Positions 28,610 to 37,886 are shown, counted from the stretch's first letter. The stretch: 64,000 nucleotides of DNA from Pseudomonadota bacterium (GCA_018821985.1 JAHJKP010000013.1:124001-188000); one strand, 5' to 3'. Program-made: numbers and translations. Notes: generated by a model from the sequence alone, not told the origin.

Positions 28610-29375
28610 GGGAGTGCCCCTGTTCAGAACAACAGTGATCGTGCCGGACCATCCGCACATCCCCACCGTACATCTCATGAATAATCTCACCGGTCAACTC
28701 AGAGGTGGGATGGATCTTGACCTGTCGATTGACGCAGAAGACCCGGCTCACCATTTGAGAGACAAAGCCGAGATCATGGGAGACGGTGAGGACCGTCACC
28801 CGGTTGGCCAGCTCCTTGAGGATCTCGAAGAACTGGAGCTCAACGCCGGGATCGACGTTGGCGGTGGGTTCATCGAGGAGCAGGATCTCCGGTTCACAGG
28901 CCAGGGCGCGGGCAATGAGAATACGCTGCCGCTGTCCGCCCGACAGGCTGTTGAATGGTCGGGATGCCAGTCCATCAACGGCCAGTTCGGCCATGGCCTG
29001 CATGGCAATTCGCCGATCTTCGGCGCTATAACGTCCCAAGCCGATGGAACCGGCCCGGCCCATGAGGACCACATCCATGACCGAGACTGGAAAAGAAGGG
29101 TCATACTGCAGATGTTGGGGCATGTAGCCGATCTTTTTCCGGGCCTGTTGCGGGCTGACGCCTAGGACTTTAATGGTGCCTGTCTGCGGGGTGAGCAGTC
29201 CAAGGATCAGCTTGAGCAGCGTAGACTTACCGCCGCCATTAGGGCCAACCAGGGCTACGGCATCCAGTTTTTGAATGGAAAAGGAGACATCGGTGAGGAT
29301 AGGGATCTCTCCATAGGAAAAAGAGACCTGCTCGCACTGGACAGCTGGAATTTGAAGAGGCACAGGGGATTGCAT
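28593..29375 (-). CDS. ZnuC-like metal ABC transporter ATPase
   Basis: About 260 residues from ATG 29375 (a TTG three codons earlier is possible). Walker A is GPNGGGKSTLLKLILGL, signature SGGQRQRILIARAL, Walker B EILLLDEPTANVD and switch His in LTVSHDLGFVSQMVSR. The C-terminus is His/Cys-rich (RHDHCCSEQGHSHADIL), a plausible metal-sensing or buffering tail seen in some zinc importers. The usual periplasmic binding protein (ZnuA) is not encoded next to it, so it must lie elsewhere. Zur-type operators could not be identified by eye. Confidence 0.92.
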   Translation of the reverse strand: MQSPVPLQIPAVQCEQVSFSYGEIPILTDVSFSIQKLDAVALVGPNGGGKSTLLKLILGLLTPQTGTIKVLGVSPQQARKKIGYMPQHLQYDPSFPVSVMDVVLMGRAGSIGLGRYSAEDRRIAMQAMAELAVDGLASRPFNSLSGGQRQRILIARALACEPEILLLDEPTANVDPGVELQFFEILKELANRVTVLTVSHDLGFVSQMVSRVFCVNRQVKIHPTSELTGEIIHEMYGGDVRMVRHDHCCSEQGHSHADIL

Positions 29376-29730
29376 TGTTTTCAAGGGGTGTGATCCGGGA
29401 ATGGTTGTCAGCGATTATGTAAGAAAAGATTGAATTGAGGGAGCCTTGAGTGTCAATGAAAATCCTGATTTTCAAATTTTGTTAAGTTTATACCCTTTGA
29501 CTATCCTTTGCAATCATTGATCCGAGCTCGGTGTGCATTTCCCTCGCTCTTCCATGAAACCTCCGGTGAATGTTACGGCCGCTTGTCTCGATGTGGGCAA
29601 GGATGTCCCCGAGAGAATTTCTTGACTTGTTTCTTCCATGGCTTATAACTCTAATAAGGAGGCGACCTTCTCGATTGTTCGGCTTTTGCCCCAACTGATT
29701 TTAAATCAAGAAACAAAAGGAGAAACCAGC
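29376..29730. other. Divergent intergenic region, metal transporter / small protein
   Basis: No gene is seen. It contains the promoters of the minus-strand ZnuCB pair and the plus-strand small protein. An AT-rich stretch around 29403-29490 is the likely control region, but I found no convincing Fur/Zur palindrome and no -35/-10 pair worth naming. Confidence 0.35.
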
Positions 29731-29994
29731 ATGGAACAGAAAGACATAGATGCCATTATGCAGAAAGTAGCGCAGCAGCGGGATGAAATTGTATTGAAGA
29801 TGCATCTTGCCAAGGCTGAAGCTAAAGATGAATGGGCAGTGGCCGAGAAAAAGTGGGAGCATCTGAAGACCAAAACCCCGGCAGTGGCCCGTGAGGGTGG
29901 AGAAAGTTTGAAAGATGTGGGGGCCGCGGTTAAACTTGTCGGTGAAGAGCTCCTCAACAGTTATGCGCGCATCAAGAAAATCATAGAAAGATAA
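29731..29994 (+). CDS. Small charged helical protein, unknown function
   Basis: An 87-residue cytoplasmic protein with AAAAGGAGAAA upstream of the ATG. Composition is Lys/Glu/Ala-rich with predicted long helices (QKDIDAIMQKVAQQRDEIV; AEAKDEWAVAEKKWEHL; LVGEELLNSYARIKKI). No cysteine, signal or membrane segment. It resembles short stress-related coiled-coil proteins of proteobacteria in composition only; I do not recognise a family. An FAD oxidoreductase gene follows 84 bases later on the same strand. Confidence 0.65.
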   Translation: MEQKDIDAIMQKVAQQRDEIVLKMHLAKAEAKDEWAVAEKKWEHLKTKTPAVAREGGESLKDVGAAVKLVGEELLNSYARIKKIIER

Positions 29995-30078
29995 AAAAAG
30001 TTGTAGCGGAAAGGGTGGCATGGCTGGTGTTCTCCTTGTGTGAGCTTGCGGTGTTCTATCCAGAAAGGATACAGGGGA

Positions 30079-31617
30079 ATGGGATATAAAGAGATCACGG
30101 TCAAGCTGCCTCCTGATTATTCGCAGGAGCTGTTGCAGGCTCAGGTGGCAAAGGCAGAGGGCCTGCAAGATTTTTCCGTGCAGATAGTCCATAAAAGTCT
30201 GGATGCCCGAAAAAAAACAAACATCCATTGGCTGGTGCAGCTTGCTATTGTTTCTCCGGAGATCCCGGGGGAGGCTCCGCCCGCTCCTCCGCTATTGCAT
30301 ATCCCTTTTCGGAAGAGAAAAGAAAAGGCTCTGGTTGTCGGAAGCGGACCGGCCGGTTTCTTTGCTGCCTTTGTCCTGCAGAAGGCCGGTTTTGAGACGA
30401 CTCTGATTGAACGGGGGGCGGAGGTCCGGAAGAGGGAGGAAGGGATCAGGGTCTTTGAAGAGAGCGGGGTCTTTGACGCCAAAGGTAATTACGCCTTTGG
30501 CGAGGGAGGGGCAGGGACTTTTTCCGATGGCAAGCTGACGTCACGCACGAAAAACATATCTCGTGAAAAGGCTTTTATCCTCGAGAGTTATATTCAGGCC
30601 GGCGCCCCGCCGGAAATACGCTATCTGGCCCATCCGCACCTTGGCAGTGATAACCTGAAAAATATTGTCAGGGGGCTGCGTGAGGAGTTCATCAGGATTG
30701 GCGGCTCCATGCGTTTTGAGACCCTGCTTACCGATCTTGAGGTGCAAAAGGGCAGGGTTGTCAGCGCCTTGACGGACCAGGGGACCATTGAGGCGGATTA
30801 TTATGTCATCGCCCCTGGCCATTCCGCCCATGAAACCTATCGCATGCTGATCGGCAAGGGGGTGGGCTTCAGGCCCAAGAATTTTGCCATTGGCTGCCGG
30901 GTGGAACATCCGCAGGCCCTGATCAATCGGGCCCAATGGGGTCGGGAAGAGCTACCGGGGGTAAAGGCGGCTGAGTATCGCTTGACCTCCAAGGGCAATG
31001 GTAAGCTGCCGGTCTACACCTTTTGCATGTGTCCCGGGGGAGTAGTGGTTCCGGCCACCGCCTATGCCGATACCAATATCGTCAATGGCATGAGCCTCTA
31101 CAAACGGGATGGACAATTTGCCAATGCCGCCTGTGTGGCAGGGGTTAATCTGCATCAGCTCCTGGGCCGGGAACTGAGCGCCCTGGAGATCCTTGACTGG
31201 CTGGGCGCTCTCGAACGGGATTTTTTTCACTATGGCCATGGCTATCAGGCGCCCTACTGCCGGATCGATGACTTTATCCACTGCAAGGAGCCAAGAGGGG
31301 ATGTTCAGTCCAGTTATCCCTTGGGGCTTACGCCTGCGCCCCTGTGGAATCTCTTACCGCAGGAGATAATCGCCTCCATCCGGGAAGGGCTGAAGGAGTT
31401 CTGCCGCAAGATAAAGGGCTTTGAGAGCGGAATTATCATGGGCCTTGAGAGCAAAACCTCCTCGCCCATCCAGGTCCTGCGGGAGGCAGACGGACGTTGC
31501 TGCGGTTTTGAAAATCTCTTTCTGGTCGGTGAAGGCAGCGGCTATGCCGGCGGCATCATCTCCAGCGGCACCAATGGCATCAAGGCGGCGCTGCATATCG
31601 CCCAAGTTTGTTCATGA
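30079..31617 (+). CDS. FAD-dependent oxidoreductase (COG2509-type dehydrogenase)
   Basis: A 512-residue protein. Residues 1-75 are a small N-terminal domain typical of this family (YKEITVKLPPDYSQELL); the dinucleotide-binding fold follows (ALVVGSGPAGFFAAFVLQKAG) with FGEGGAGTFSDGKLTSR, a hallmark of the uncharacterised COG2509 dehydrogenases, and a C-terminal FAD signature (LFLVGEGSGYAGGIISSGTNG). The electron partner and substrate are unknown. The ATG at 30079 has AGGGGA upstream; the frame extends to 30040 without a better start. It is convergent with the giant envelope protein gene. Confidence 0.9.
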   Translation: MGYKEITVKLPPDYSQELLQAQVAKAEGLQDFSVQIVHKSLDARKKTNIHWLVQLAIVSPEIPGEAPPAPPLLHIPFRKRKEKALVVGSGPAGFFAAFVLQKAGFETTLIERGAEVRKREEGIRVFEESGVFDAKGNYAFGEGGAGTFSDGKLTSRTKNISREKAFILESYIQAGAPPEIRYLAHPHLGSDNLKNIVRGLREEFIRIGGSMRFETLLTDLEVQKGRVVSALTDQGTIEADYYVIAPGHSAHETYRMLIGKGVGFRPKNFAIGCRVEHPQALINRAQWGREELPGVKAAEYRLTSKGNGKLPVYTFCMCPGGVVVPATAYADTNIVNGMSLYKRDGQFANAACVAGVNLHQLLGRELSALEILDWLGALERDFFHYGHGYQAPYCRIDDFIHCKEPRGDVQSSYPLGLTPAPLWNLLPQEIIASIREGLKEFCRKIKGFESGIIMGLESKTSSPIQVLREADGRCCGFENLFLVGEGSGYAGGIISSGTNGIKAALHIAQVCS

Positions 31618-31662
31618 TCTCTCTTCTTTTGAATAAATGATCGATCTCCACGCGAGAAAAAA

Positions 31663-34600
31663 TCAGATTTCTCCTTTCTCTTTTGTCTTCTCAGCCTTCT
31701 GTCTCGGGCTACTATCCCAGAGCATCGGCTCATTTACGATTTTCCAACCCCATTTCAGTAGTCCGAGCAGGGTAAATGAGATCCACAGGGCCCAGGCCAG
31801 CATCGCCACTCGGTAGGCGAGCATGGGAATGGAGAACAGCCAGGCCTGTGGCAGATGGTTTCCGCTGAGGTCTTGATACCAGCGCAGCATCCTGCTGGTG
31901 GATCCATTACCGATAATATTCATGTCAGGGTGTCCCAGCAGTCCCTGGCTGATCGCCCAGACCAAGGCCATCATGGCCAGCACGGTCAGGAAACCGAGGC
32001 CGGTCTGGATCAGATCGAAGGAGTTCTTGTCTAGCTCTGCTCTGATTGACTTCCGGAAATGGAGGGCGACAAGCCAGCCCACCACCAGCAGGCAACTGAA
32101 GAGATTGCTCATGCTCATGCCGACGCCTAAGAGGAAAAGCTGGTGAAATCTCAGGGGTGTCAGGCCGCTTTTACTGATCGCGAAGGCCACCAGCGCCACC
32201 ACCAGCAAAGTTGACCAGTACAAAATAGCAGGGCCCATCAAGGGTCCGCCCAGGAAAAGTGGCCATCTGTCCTGCGGCAGGGTCACATCAATGGCGGTGT
32301 TGACGCTTGTCATGCCGAGATCAATCTGCGGTGTTCTGTAGAAAACGCTCAAGCCGGAAGGCTCACGCCATTCAAGGGAGATATCCTGTTTTCCGGGGAT
32401 GATCGGCAACGAGATTTTGGAGCCATCATGACGAACCTGCTGAATGGTACCGTTAATGGTGACCTTCTGCAGTTGCGCGGCGGCAGGCAGGGTGATGGCG
32501 TGCTGTCCCCCTTGACTGCTGCGGATTGACAGGTCCAGTTTGCCCTCGCTGGCCCGTTTTCCGGGACGCAGCTGGAGAGAACTCCTGTCAATGGTGAGGG
32601 TCTGGCCGTCGATGCCCTCAGGGCGTGAGATCTGCAATGTTACCTCTTCGCCGGGCCAGGGATGCCAGGTCGGATACCAGCGCGCTCCCTGTTGATGGAG
32701 GATAACCGGAATCCCCGCTGTTTCCATGTGGTAGATCGGACTGACATCAACCCGCCAGATCTCAGTCCATTGATCGGTCACGGCATGTTTCAGGATGAGC
32801 TGGTCGCTTTTCTCAAGGATTGACTCCCAGCGCAGTTCACTGTCCTCGGCATCAAGCGTAATCTTTGCCAGCCCTTCCTCCACCCGGACGCCTTCGGTGA
32901 GTACGGATTCTCCAGGAAGCAAGGGGATAGCCAGGACAATGGCCGAACCGCTTGGGCTCGTGCGGATGATCCTGGTTTCAACCTTCCAAGTCAGACCGAG
33001 CAGCAGGGTGCGCTCAATGAGGACAAAGGGCGGCAGGATTCCACTCTCCAGGATCTGGGTGGAGCTCTCCTCTTTGTTGACCACCCGTTTGAACTGGAGC
33101 TGATTGTCGGCGATCCCCTCATGGATTCCTTCCACAATCCAGCCCTGGATATCGGTGGTGATATGATGAGGACGCAGGGGCAGCGGAAGCTGGATGGTAT
33201 TCTGACCTGGAATCTTGCCTTGCAGCCGGATCTGATGCTTGCCTTCAGGCACCAGAATCCAGATTTGCTGCTCTGTCCTGAACAGAGCGGCTGCGGGCGT
33301 ATCATCGATAAAGACGTGTTGCGGCAGCCAGTGATTGGCATGGCCGGGAAGGGGAATGGCCCCATCAATCTGGCTGTCCACTAGCATGGTCAGGCTGAGG
33401 GTCTCCGGGCTCAAGGTAACGGCCATAGTGCTGATATCGGCACAGTCGGGAAAACAGTCCGCCTTTTCCAGGAGACGGGTGCGCAGTTGTTCAAACAGTT
33501 CCGGGCTGGGAATCTCACCGGCCTGGGCAGGCGATGGGCTATAGAGGAACCCTAAGAGAAACGGAAGAATAAAATAGCTTTTCCAATCCGGCAGTCCCCA
33601 GCCTCTGCCCGGTCGCCAGCTGATGTTCAACAGGCCCACGGCCAGCAGGGACATCAAGAGAACACGGGCAAAGGCAAGGAACAGATTGGTCTTCGGCCCG
33701 ATAAGGGTGAAGGTTATGTGCTGATCACGCTGTACCGGTCCCGACCAGTTCATGGGAATCGCCTTCCACTGCCACGCCGGCAGACCCGGCCCGGTCTGCT
33801 GGATCATCTTCGGGTCATATTGCGGGACTTGATTCTGATAGGGAGAAAGAGGGGCAACAGATTTGCTCATGAGCCGGTTCGCCTTTGCCATGGTGCCTCT
33901 GGCCATTTCTGCCGGTTGTGACACCGTATCCATGGCTGACTCCATGAGTACTGCATTCGGAACCAACCCTTTTACCGCTTGAGTTGGGCTTTCCTGTGGT
34001 GCTGCTTTTCGTTCCGTGAAAGTGGTCATGGACTGCCAGGGCTTTTCCAGTTGCGGATAAATCCCTACCCGTAACTGGTTGATGGCAAAGGGGACGGCAA
34101 TGACAATCAGGATGAGAAGGGTAATGGCTTGATATCCCTTGATGATCTGTCTGAATTTTCCTGCCGGCAGGTGGCGGAGCAGGGCCACACCCACCAGGAT
34201 GGCCAGCCACACCCATCGAGGCGCCCCTGATTCATGATAGCTGAGCACATAGGAAAGGAAGGCGATGACGGTCAATGTTGGTCGTGCATAGAGTCTGGAT
34301 ACGGTCAGGGTAAAGATGATGACCAGAAAAAAATCGAGCAGGCTCCAGCGCTCAATCCAGGTGTCGGCAATGGAGTCGATACCTGTGGCATTAAGGAGCT
34401 TCCAGCCAGGTGGCAGGTGGAGAGTAGCCTGGACCTTCAGGAAATCATGATCCCAGCCGGTTGCCGGCAGGGTGGAGATTCGGCCGGAGTAGGTGCTGTC
34501 AGCCGTGAGTTGCAACTGTCCTTCCCGTACTTCAACCCCTGCTTTTTCACTCCCTGCGCGTTTGGTGATGAACTGCTCCCGATTATTGACCATCACCCGG

Positions 34601-35772
34601 CCAAGTTCCATGGGAGGTGCCATCTCCAGCCGCCAGCCATTGTTTTTCTGACCGCTGATCGTGTCTTGGAAGGTGTAGCCGGAACCGTCAAAGCGCAGCC
34701 AGAGATTACGTTGCAGGCTTAATTGATCGGGAGGAGGCAGGGGAGAGCCGCGCCGTGTCTCCTTGAACTGCAGGGTATCCCCGGCAAGCAGCCGGTATGC
34801 AGGGAAGGTGCGCCATTCTTCAGGCATGGAGGTCAGCAGGGGATCAACGGGTAAAGCCCCTTCAATTTCCACGGTGCGCAGATCGGGATGGGCCAGGAAG
34901 GAAATGAACTCTTCAGAGGGCCAGAAGCGGTCGTCAGGCCGGACCCTTTGATATGTTGCTATCGGGCCGACCTGCCGGGTGGTGAGCTTTATTGTCCATT
35001 GTCCGGGCCGGACTTGAACCCGTATCCTGCCGTCAGGCTCAAGTCGTGCCGGAAGATCACCTGTCAGGGAGAGGGGGATGGTCTGTCCTGGGACAAAGGC
35101 CGGCCCGAGTTGAACTTCTCTGGCGGCTCCAGCGATATCCAGTTTGAGCAGGGTTACCATCTGTGCAGGGATAGTGTCATCAATAAGCCGGAAGGTTTGC
35201 AGGGTCAGGCTGTTTTCAATTTTTTCCGTCTTTTCTCTTGAGGTCTGTAGCCAGAGTCGGTTGTTGCTGTCAAAATTGGGAAAATCAATGGACAGCTCTT
35301 TCAGAACCAGGGAGATGAGGCCGGTATGGGCCGGGATAGTTAGACATTCAGGAAGCCTTGACCACTGAAAGTGTCCGCTGATTTCATAGCTGCCGCTCTT
35401 TACCCTTATCTTGGGGACGCCTTCCCTGTTCATGACCATGGCTGGCTGGTCGTTCACCTTGACATCAACCGGCCAATGCTCTGCATCTCCTGGAAGCTGC
35501 AACCAGCGTTCATGCTGGACCAGCCAATGCTGCCGGAAAGAACCCCCCAGTTCCGTCACCCTGATATCAAGTTGTGACGGCCATTCGCACACAAGAACGG
35601 AGGAATCATTGTAGGAAGGAGGGCAAAGCAGTTCTTCCTCATGTCCCTGAAGAACCCAGTACACCCAGGGGGCTAATGGGGAAGGAATCTTGGTCGGGTC
35701 TGTCGCATGAGAAATATCAGGGGAGAGCCAGGTGAGAATAAAGAAGAAGATGATTCCGGCGCAGAAATTCAT
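31663..35772 (-). CDS. Very large envelope protein with internal duplication, unknown function
   Basis: 1,369 residues from ATG 35772, chosen for its ribosome-binding site (AGGAG nine bases upstream) and because it opens with a signal peptide (MNFCAGIIFFFILTWLSPD). Layout: beta-rich periplasmic region about 25-470; about four membrane helices about 474-580 (LLDFFLVIIFTLTVSRL first); a polar linker; one or two helices about 700-770; a second beta-rich region about 770-1185; a last helical membrane bundle about 1190-1355. The two periplasmic halves are related: LPGDAEHWPVDVKVNDQPA near 93 and LPGHANHWLPQHVFIDDTP near 808 are each followed by an aliphatic beta stretch. Both halves begin with a Cys-Pro-type segment. 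I know similar large hypothetical proteins in other proteobacteria but no function. Its neighbours are dsrC and the FAD oxidoreductase. Confidence 0.75.
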   Translation of the reverse strand: MNFCAGIIFFFILTWLSPDISHATDPTKIPSPLAPWVYWVLQGHEEELLCPPSYNDSSVLVCEWPSQLDIRVTELGGSFRQHWLVQHERWLQLPGDAEHWPVDVKVNDQPAMVMNREGVPKIRVKSGSYEISGHFQWSRLPECLTIPAHTGLISLVLKELSIDFPNFDSNNRLWLQTSREKTEKIENSLTLQTFRLIDDTIPAQMVTLLKLDIAGAAREVQLGPAFVPGQTIPLSLTGDLPARLEPDGRIRVQVRPGQWTIKLTTRQVGPIATYQRVRPDDRFWPSEEFISFLAHPDLRTVEIEGALPVDPLLTSMPEEWRTFPAYRLLAGDTLQFKETRRGSPLPPPDQLSLQRNLWLRFDGSGYTFQDTISGQKNNGWRLEMAPPMELGRVMVNNREQFITKRAGSEKAGVEVREGQLQLTADSTYSGRISTLPATGWDHDFLKVQATLHLPPGWKLLNATGIDSIADTWIERWSLLDFFLVIIFTLTVSRLYARPTLTVIAFLSYVLSYHESGAPRWVWLAILVGVALLRHLPAGKFRQIIKGYQAITLLILIVIAVPFAINQLRVGIYPQLEKPWQSMTTFTERKAAPQESPTQAVKGLVPNAVLMESAMDTVSQPAEMARGTMAKANRLMSKSVAPLSPYQNQVPQYDPKMIQQTGPGLPAWQWKAIPMNWSGPVQRDQHITFTLIGPKTNLFLAFARVLLMSLLAVGLLNISWRPGRGWGLPDWKSYFILPFLLGFLYSPSPAQAGEIPSPELFEQLRTRLLEKADCFPDCADISTMAVTLSPETLSLTMLVDSQIDGAIPLPGHANHWLPQHVFIDDTPAAALFRTEQQIWILVPEGKHQIRLQGKIPGQNTIQLPLPLRPHHITTDIQGWIVEGIHEGIADNQLQFKRVVNKEESSTQILESGILPPFVLIERTLLLGLTWKVETRIIRTSPSGSAIVLAIPLLPGESVLTEGVRVEEGLAKITLDAEDSELRWESILEKSDQLILKHAVTDQWTEIWRVDVSPIYHMETAGIPVILHQQGARWYPTWHPWPGEEVTLQISRPEGIDGQTLTIDRSSLQLRPGKRASEGKLDLSIRSSQGGQHAITLPAAAQLQKVTINGTIQQVRHDGSKISLPIIPGKQDISLEWREPSGLSVFYRTPQIDLGMTSVNTAIDVTLPQDRWPLFLGGPLMGPAILYWSTLLVVALVAFAISKSGLTPLRFHQLFLLGVGMSMSNLFSCLLVVGWLVALHFRKSIRAELDKNSFDLIQTGLGFLTVLAMMALVWAISQGLLGHPDMNIIGNGSTSRMLRWYQDLSGNHLPQAWLFSIPMLAYRVAMLAWALWISFTLLGLLKWGWKIVNEPMLWDSSPRQKAEKTKEKGEI

Positions 35773-35916
35773 GAATTGTTTCTCCTGAAGATGATGACAA
35801 ACGAGGCAATGCTTCTCAAGTTTTTCATTATCTACACAAACGAACTTCTTTTGCAAGGCACAATCATGGCTGCCTGAGTGGTGTCAGGTCGTATTGCGGG
35901 GAAAAAGGGGGGGGGC

Positions 35917-35956
35917 AAAAAAAAAGGGGAGACGCCTAGAATGGCATCTCCCCTTT
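35917..35956 (-). terminator. Rho-independent terminator of dsrC
   Basis: On the minus strand an 11-bp stem with one mismatch (GGGGAGACGCC at 35926-35936 against 35943-35953) around a six-base loop is followed by a nine-base U-run (A-run 35917-35925). It sits 27 bases after the dsrC stop. Confidence 0.88.
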
Positions 35957-35983
35957 AAACGGCTAAAAGCTCAACTGGTCAGA

Positions 35984-36301
35984 TTATACACAACCGGTTG
36001 GTTTTGGCAGGCCAGCCATCTTACAAGCACCTTTACCAGGGCCGGAAGGGAACAACTCATAAATTCTTTTCAATGGAAAGCCAGTGGTCTTGGAAAGAAT
36101 ACGTACCATTGGGGCAATACCGTTCTTCTTGTAGTATTCTTGAAGAGCATCAATTACTTTTCTGTGCTCGTCAGTCATCTCGCTAATACCCTCAACACTT
36201 TTTACGTATTCAACCCAATTCTCATTGAATTCTTTGGCGTTGAGCAGGAATCCGTCTTCATCTACTTCAAAGCTAGATCCACCGTGTTCTAATGTAGGCA
36301 T
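35984..36301 (-). CDS. dsrC: DsrC sulfur-carrier protein of dissimilatory sulfite reduction
   Basis: DsrC is the co-substrate of dissimilatory sulfite reductase: its two C-terminal cysteines carry the reduced sulfur as a trisulfide that is passed to the DsrMKJOP membrane complex. The 105-residue protein ends GACKMAGLPKPTGCV; the two cysteines are eleven residues apart, as required for a true DsrC rather than the single-cysteine TusE type. The N-terminus (YDEDG-like FEVDEDGFLLNAKEFNENW) and RILSKTTGFPLKRIYELFPSGP are family-typical. AAGGAGGG precedes the ATG, a strong promoter and its own terminator flank it, so it is expressed as a single, probably abundant transcript. dsrAB are not nearby, which is usual. 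Confidence 0.97.
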   Translation of the reverse strand: MPTLEHGGSSFEVDEDGFLLNAKEFNENWVEYVKSVEGISEMTDEHRKVIDALQEYYKKNGIAPMVRILSKTTGFPLKRIYELFPSGPGKGACKMAGLPKPTGCV

Positions 36302-36347
36302 GTTACCCTCCTTACGAAAAATATTGTTTTTTGGTTTTCACCGTTTA

Positions 36348-36372
36348 TAAAGCAAAAAATGATTTTGCTTTA
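36348..36372. repeat. Ten-bp palindrome in the dsrC leader/promoter
   Basis: TAAAGCAAAA (36348-36357) and its exact complement (36363-36372) are separated by AATGA. The right arm overlaps the dsrC -10 box, so the palindrome covers the expected transcription start. It could be an operator or a 5-prime stabilising RNA stem. Confidence 0.7.
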
Positions 36373-36398
36373 TTACTATAAGCAATTTTGTTTGTCAA
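36370..36398 (-). promoter_or_regulatory. Sigma-70-type promoter of dsrC
   Basis: On the minus strand a perfect TTGACA (complement of 36393-36398), a 17-base spacer and TAATAA (complement of 36370-36375) precede dsrC by about 70 bases. The region is strongly AT-rich. Confidence 0.6.
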
Positions 36399-36561
36399 GT
36401 GAATGACGAATCATTTTATGCGCTATTCACTTTTCAAAAAACATCAGGCAGCAGCTTACAGAGGATCAGAAAATAGTACAAGTCAATTAACCGGAGATAC
36501 ACGGGTAAGTTATTGATCTATCGTAGCGGATTGGCCGCGGAAGGTGGTGTTCGAGATAAGC

Positions 36562-37359
36562 TTATTTCTCTTTTTGTCTGTTCCCTTCAGGGATGATCGT
36601 CAGGGCGTCATCTATATGCCGGCAGAACATATCACCGATGGCCGGCAAGGTGCCAATCCCCTGTTCTATGATTTCCACCTTGATATCCGCCTGGGCCAGG
36701 AGGTTCATCCATGAATCTTTGTTTTTTCCAGTCAGATCCCGGTAGAAATGCATCCCTGCCACCAGCAGCAGAGGGATGATGCAGACCTCTTTGTAGCCGG
36801 CAGCAGTGAGATCGGCAATGACCTCTTTACTTGAGGGGATACATTCTTCAATCACCCCGACAAAGAGCCTGGGGCCAAAGTGCCTGCGCATGAAATATTG
36901 AAGGGCCGGGTAGGCACACCAGGCAGGATGATCGGTACCATGTCCCACCAGAAGGATGGCCTGGTCGGGATGAGCGTTGATCAGGGGGGCGAGACTGACG
37001 CAGAGATCCTGGTAATCTGACGGAGAACTGAGCAGGGGCAGGCCGATTGAGGTGCGGAGGGGACTTTTTTTCGTCTCGTCCACCAGACGGATGAACTCAT
37101 GTCCACCGAGCAGGTGGAGTGATTGAACGACTGCCCACGAATAGTGTTGGCGCGATAATAGTTCCAGTACCTCGTGGGGACTGGAAATCATATCTTGCTG
37201 CTGGTCTGTGGCCTTCTCTTTGATCATCCGTGATGACCAGGCCCAGAAAATCTCATGGTCACGGAAGCGCTCTCTGATCCTGGCGTCCAGAAGATCATAA
37301 CTGGCTCGAGCCTTTGCGGTGGTACCAAAAGCAGCAATGACAATGGGGATGGGGCGCAT
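36562..37359 (-). CDS. cbiK: CbiK-type sirohydrochlorin chelatase
   Basis: A 265-residue class-II chelatase that inserts Co2+ or Fe2+ into sirohydrochlorin, for cobalamin or sirohaem. Both expected metal-binding histidine motifs are present: LLVGHGTDHPAW (His near 145) and LLLVAGMHFYRDLTG (His near 205). No signal peptide is seen, so this is the cytoplasmic form; some sulfate reducers also have a periplasmic one. AGGAAG precedes the ATG at 37359. Location next to dsrC is suggestive because sirohaem is the cofactor of dissimilatory sulfite reductase, but the two genes have separate transcripts. Confidence 0.93.
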   Translation of the reverse strand: MRPIPIVIAAFGTTAKARASYDLLDARIRERFRDHEIFWAWSSRMIKEKATDQQQDMISSPHEVLELLSRQHYSWAVVQSLHLLGGHEFIRLVDETKKSPLRTSIGLPLLSSPSDYQDLCVSLAPLINAHPDQAILLVGHGTDHPAWCAYPALQYFMRRHFGPRLFVGVIEECIPSSKEVIADLTAAGYKEVCIIPLLLVAGMHFYRDLTGKNKDSWMNLLAQADIKVEIIEQGIGTLPAIGDMFCRHIDDALTIIPEGNRQKEK

Positions 37360-37886
37360 GTCTCTTCCTGAAAGAAGGTGTCTGTTATTCACAAGGGCTT
37401 GCTTGATTATCGGTCAGTTATTTCAGAGAGCCGGGGGAACGGATGGAGGCACGTCCAGAGCAGTTCTTTCCTCTCTTCCTATCGTAATTTATCTCGAAAA
37501 ACGATAAAAAAATGTAATCATCGAGTGATTCGCTGTCGGCATCTGTTGATAGGTGGAGCTCTGTTAGACGTGCCTTGGTCGGTTTTTTTCTGCCCCTGCC
37601 CGCTATTGACCCGGATCGTCAATGTCAGGAGTTCCGGCAGCTGGTGGAGATGAAATTTCTCTAAGCCCTTGTCGCACAGGATAACACTGCTTGGATATGA
37701 TAAGATAGTCCATAAAGAGACGTAATAGAATGGTTAGAAACCTAATGGGTATTCTGTAACAAGTCTTAAACTTTTTATTCCGTTCCCCCCATTTTCCTGC
37801 TACATTACTTATGGTCTTCTTGAGATCAGAGCTCATTTGCTCTTCACACTAATAATACTATTATGCCTTTGATCAGGAGTAACTCC
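37360..37886. other. Divergent intergenic region, cbiK / citrate synthase
   Basis: About 530 bases with no credible gene. It must hold the cbiK promoter on the minus strand and the citrate synthase promoter on the plus strand. A weak inverted repeat, TATCGT at 37479-37484 and ACGATA at 37500-37505, is the only structure noted. I found no tRNA or recognised riboswitch. Confidence 0.35.

Noticed and set aside
27635-28684. A 349-codon open frame on the plus strand opposite the ZnuBC genes
   Set aside because: Its composition is a Gly/Asp/His/Gln-rich low-complexity shadow of the ABC genes on the minus strand; no domain or ribosome-binding site supports it.
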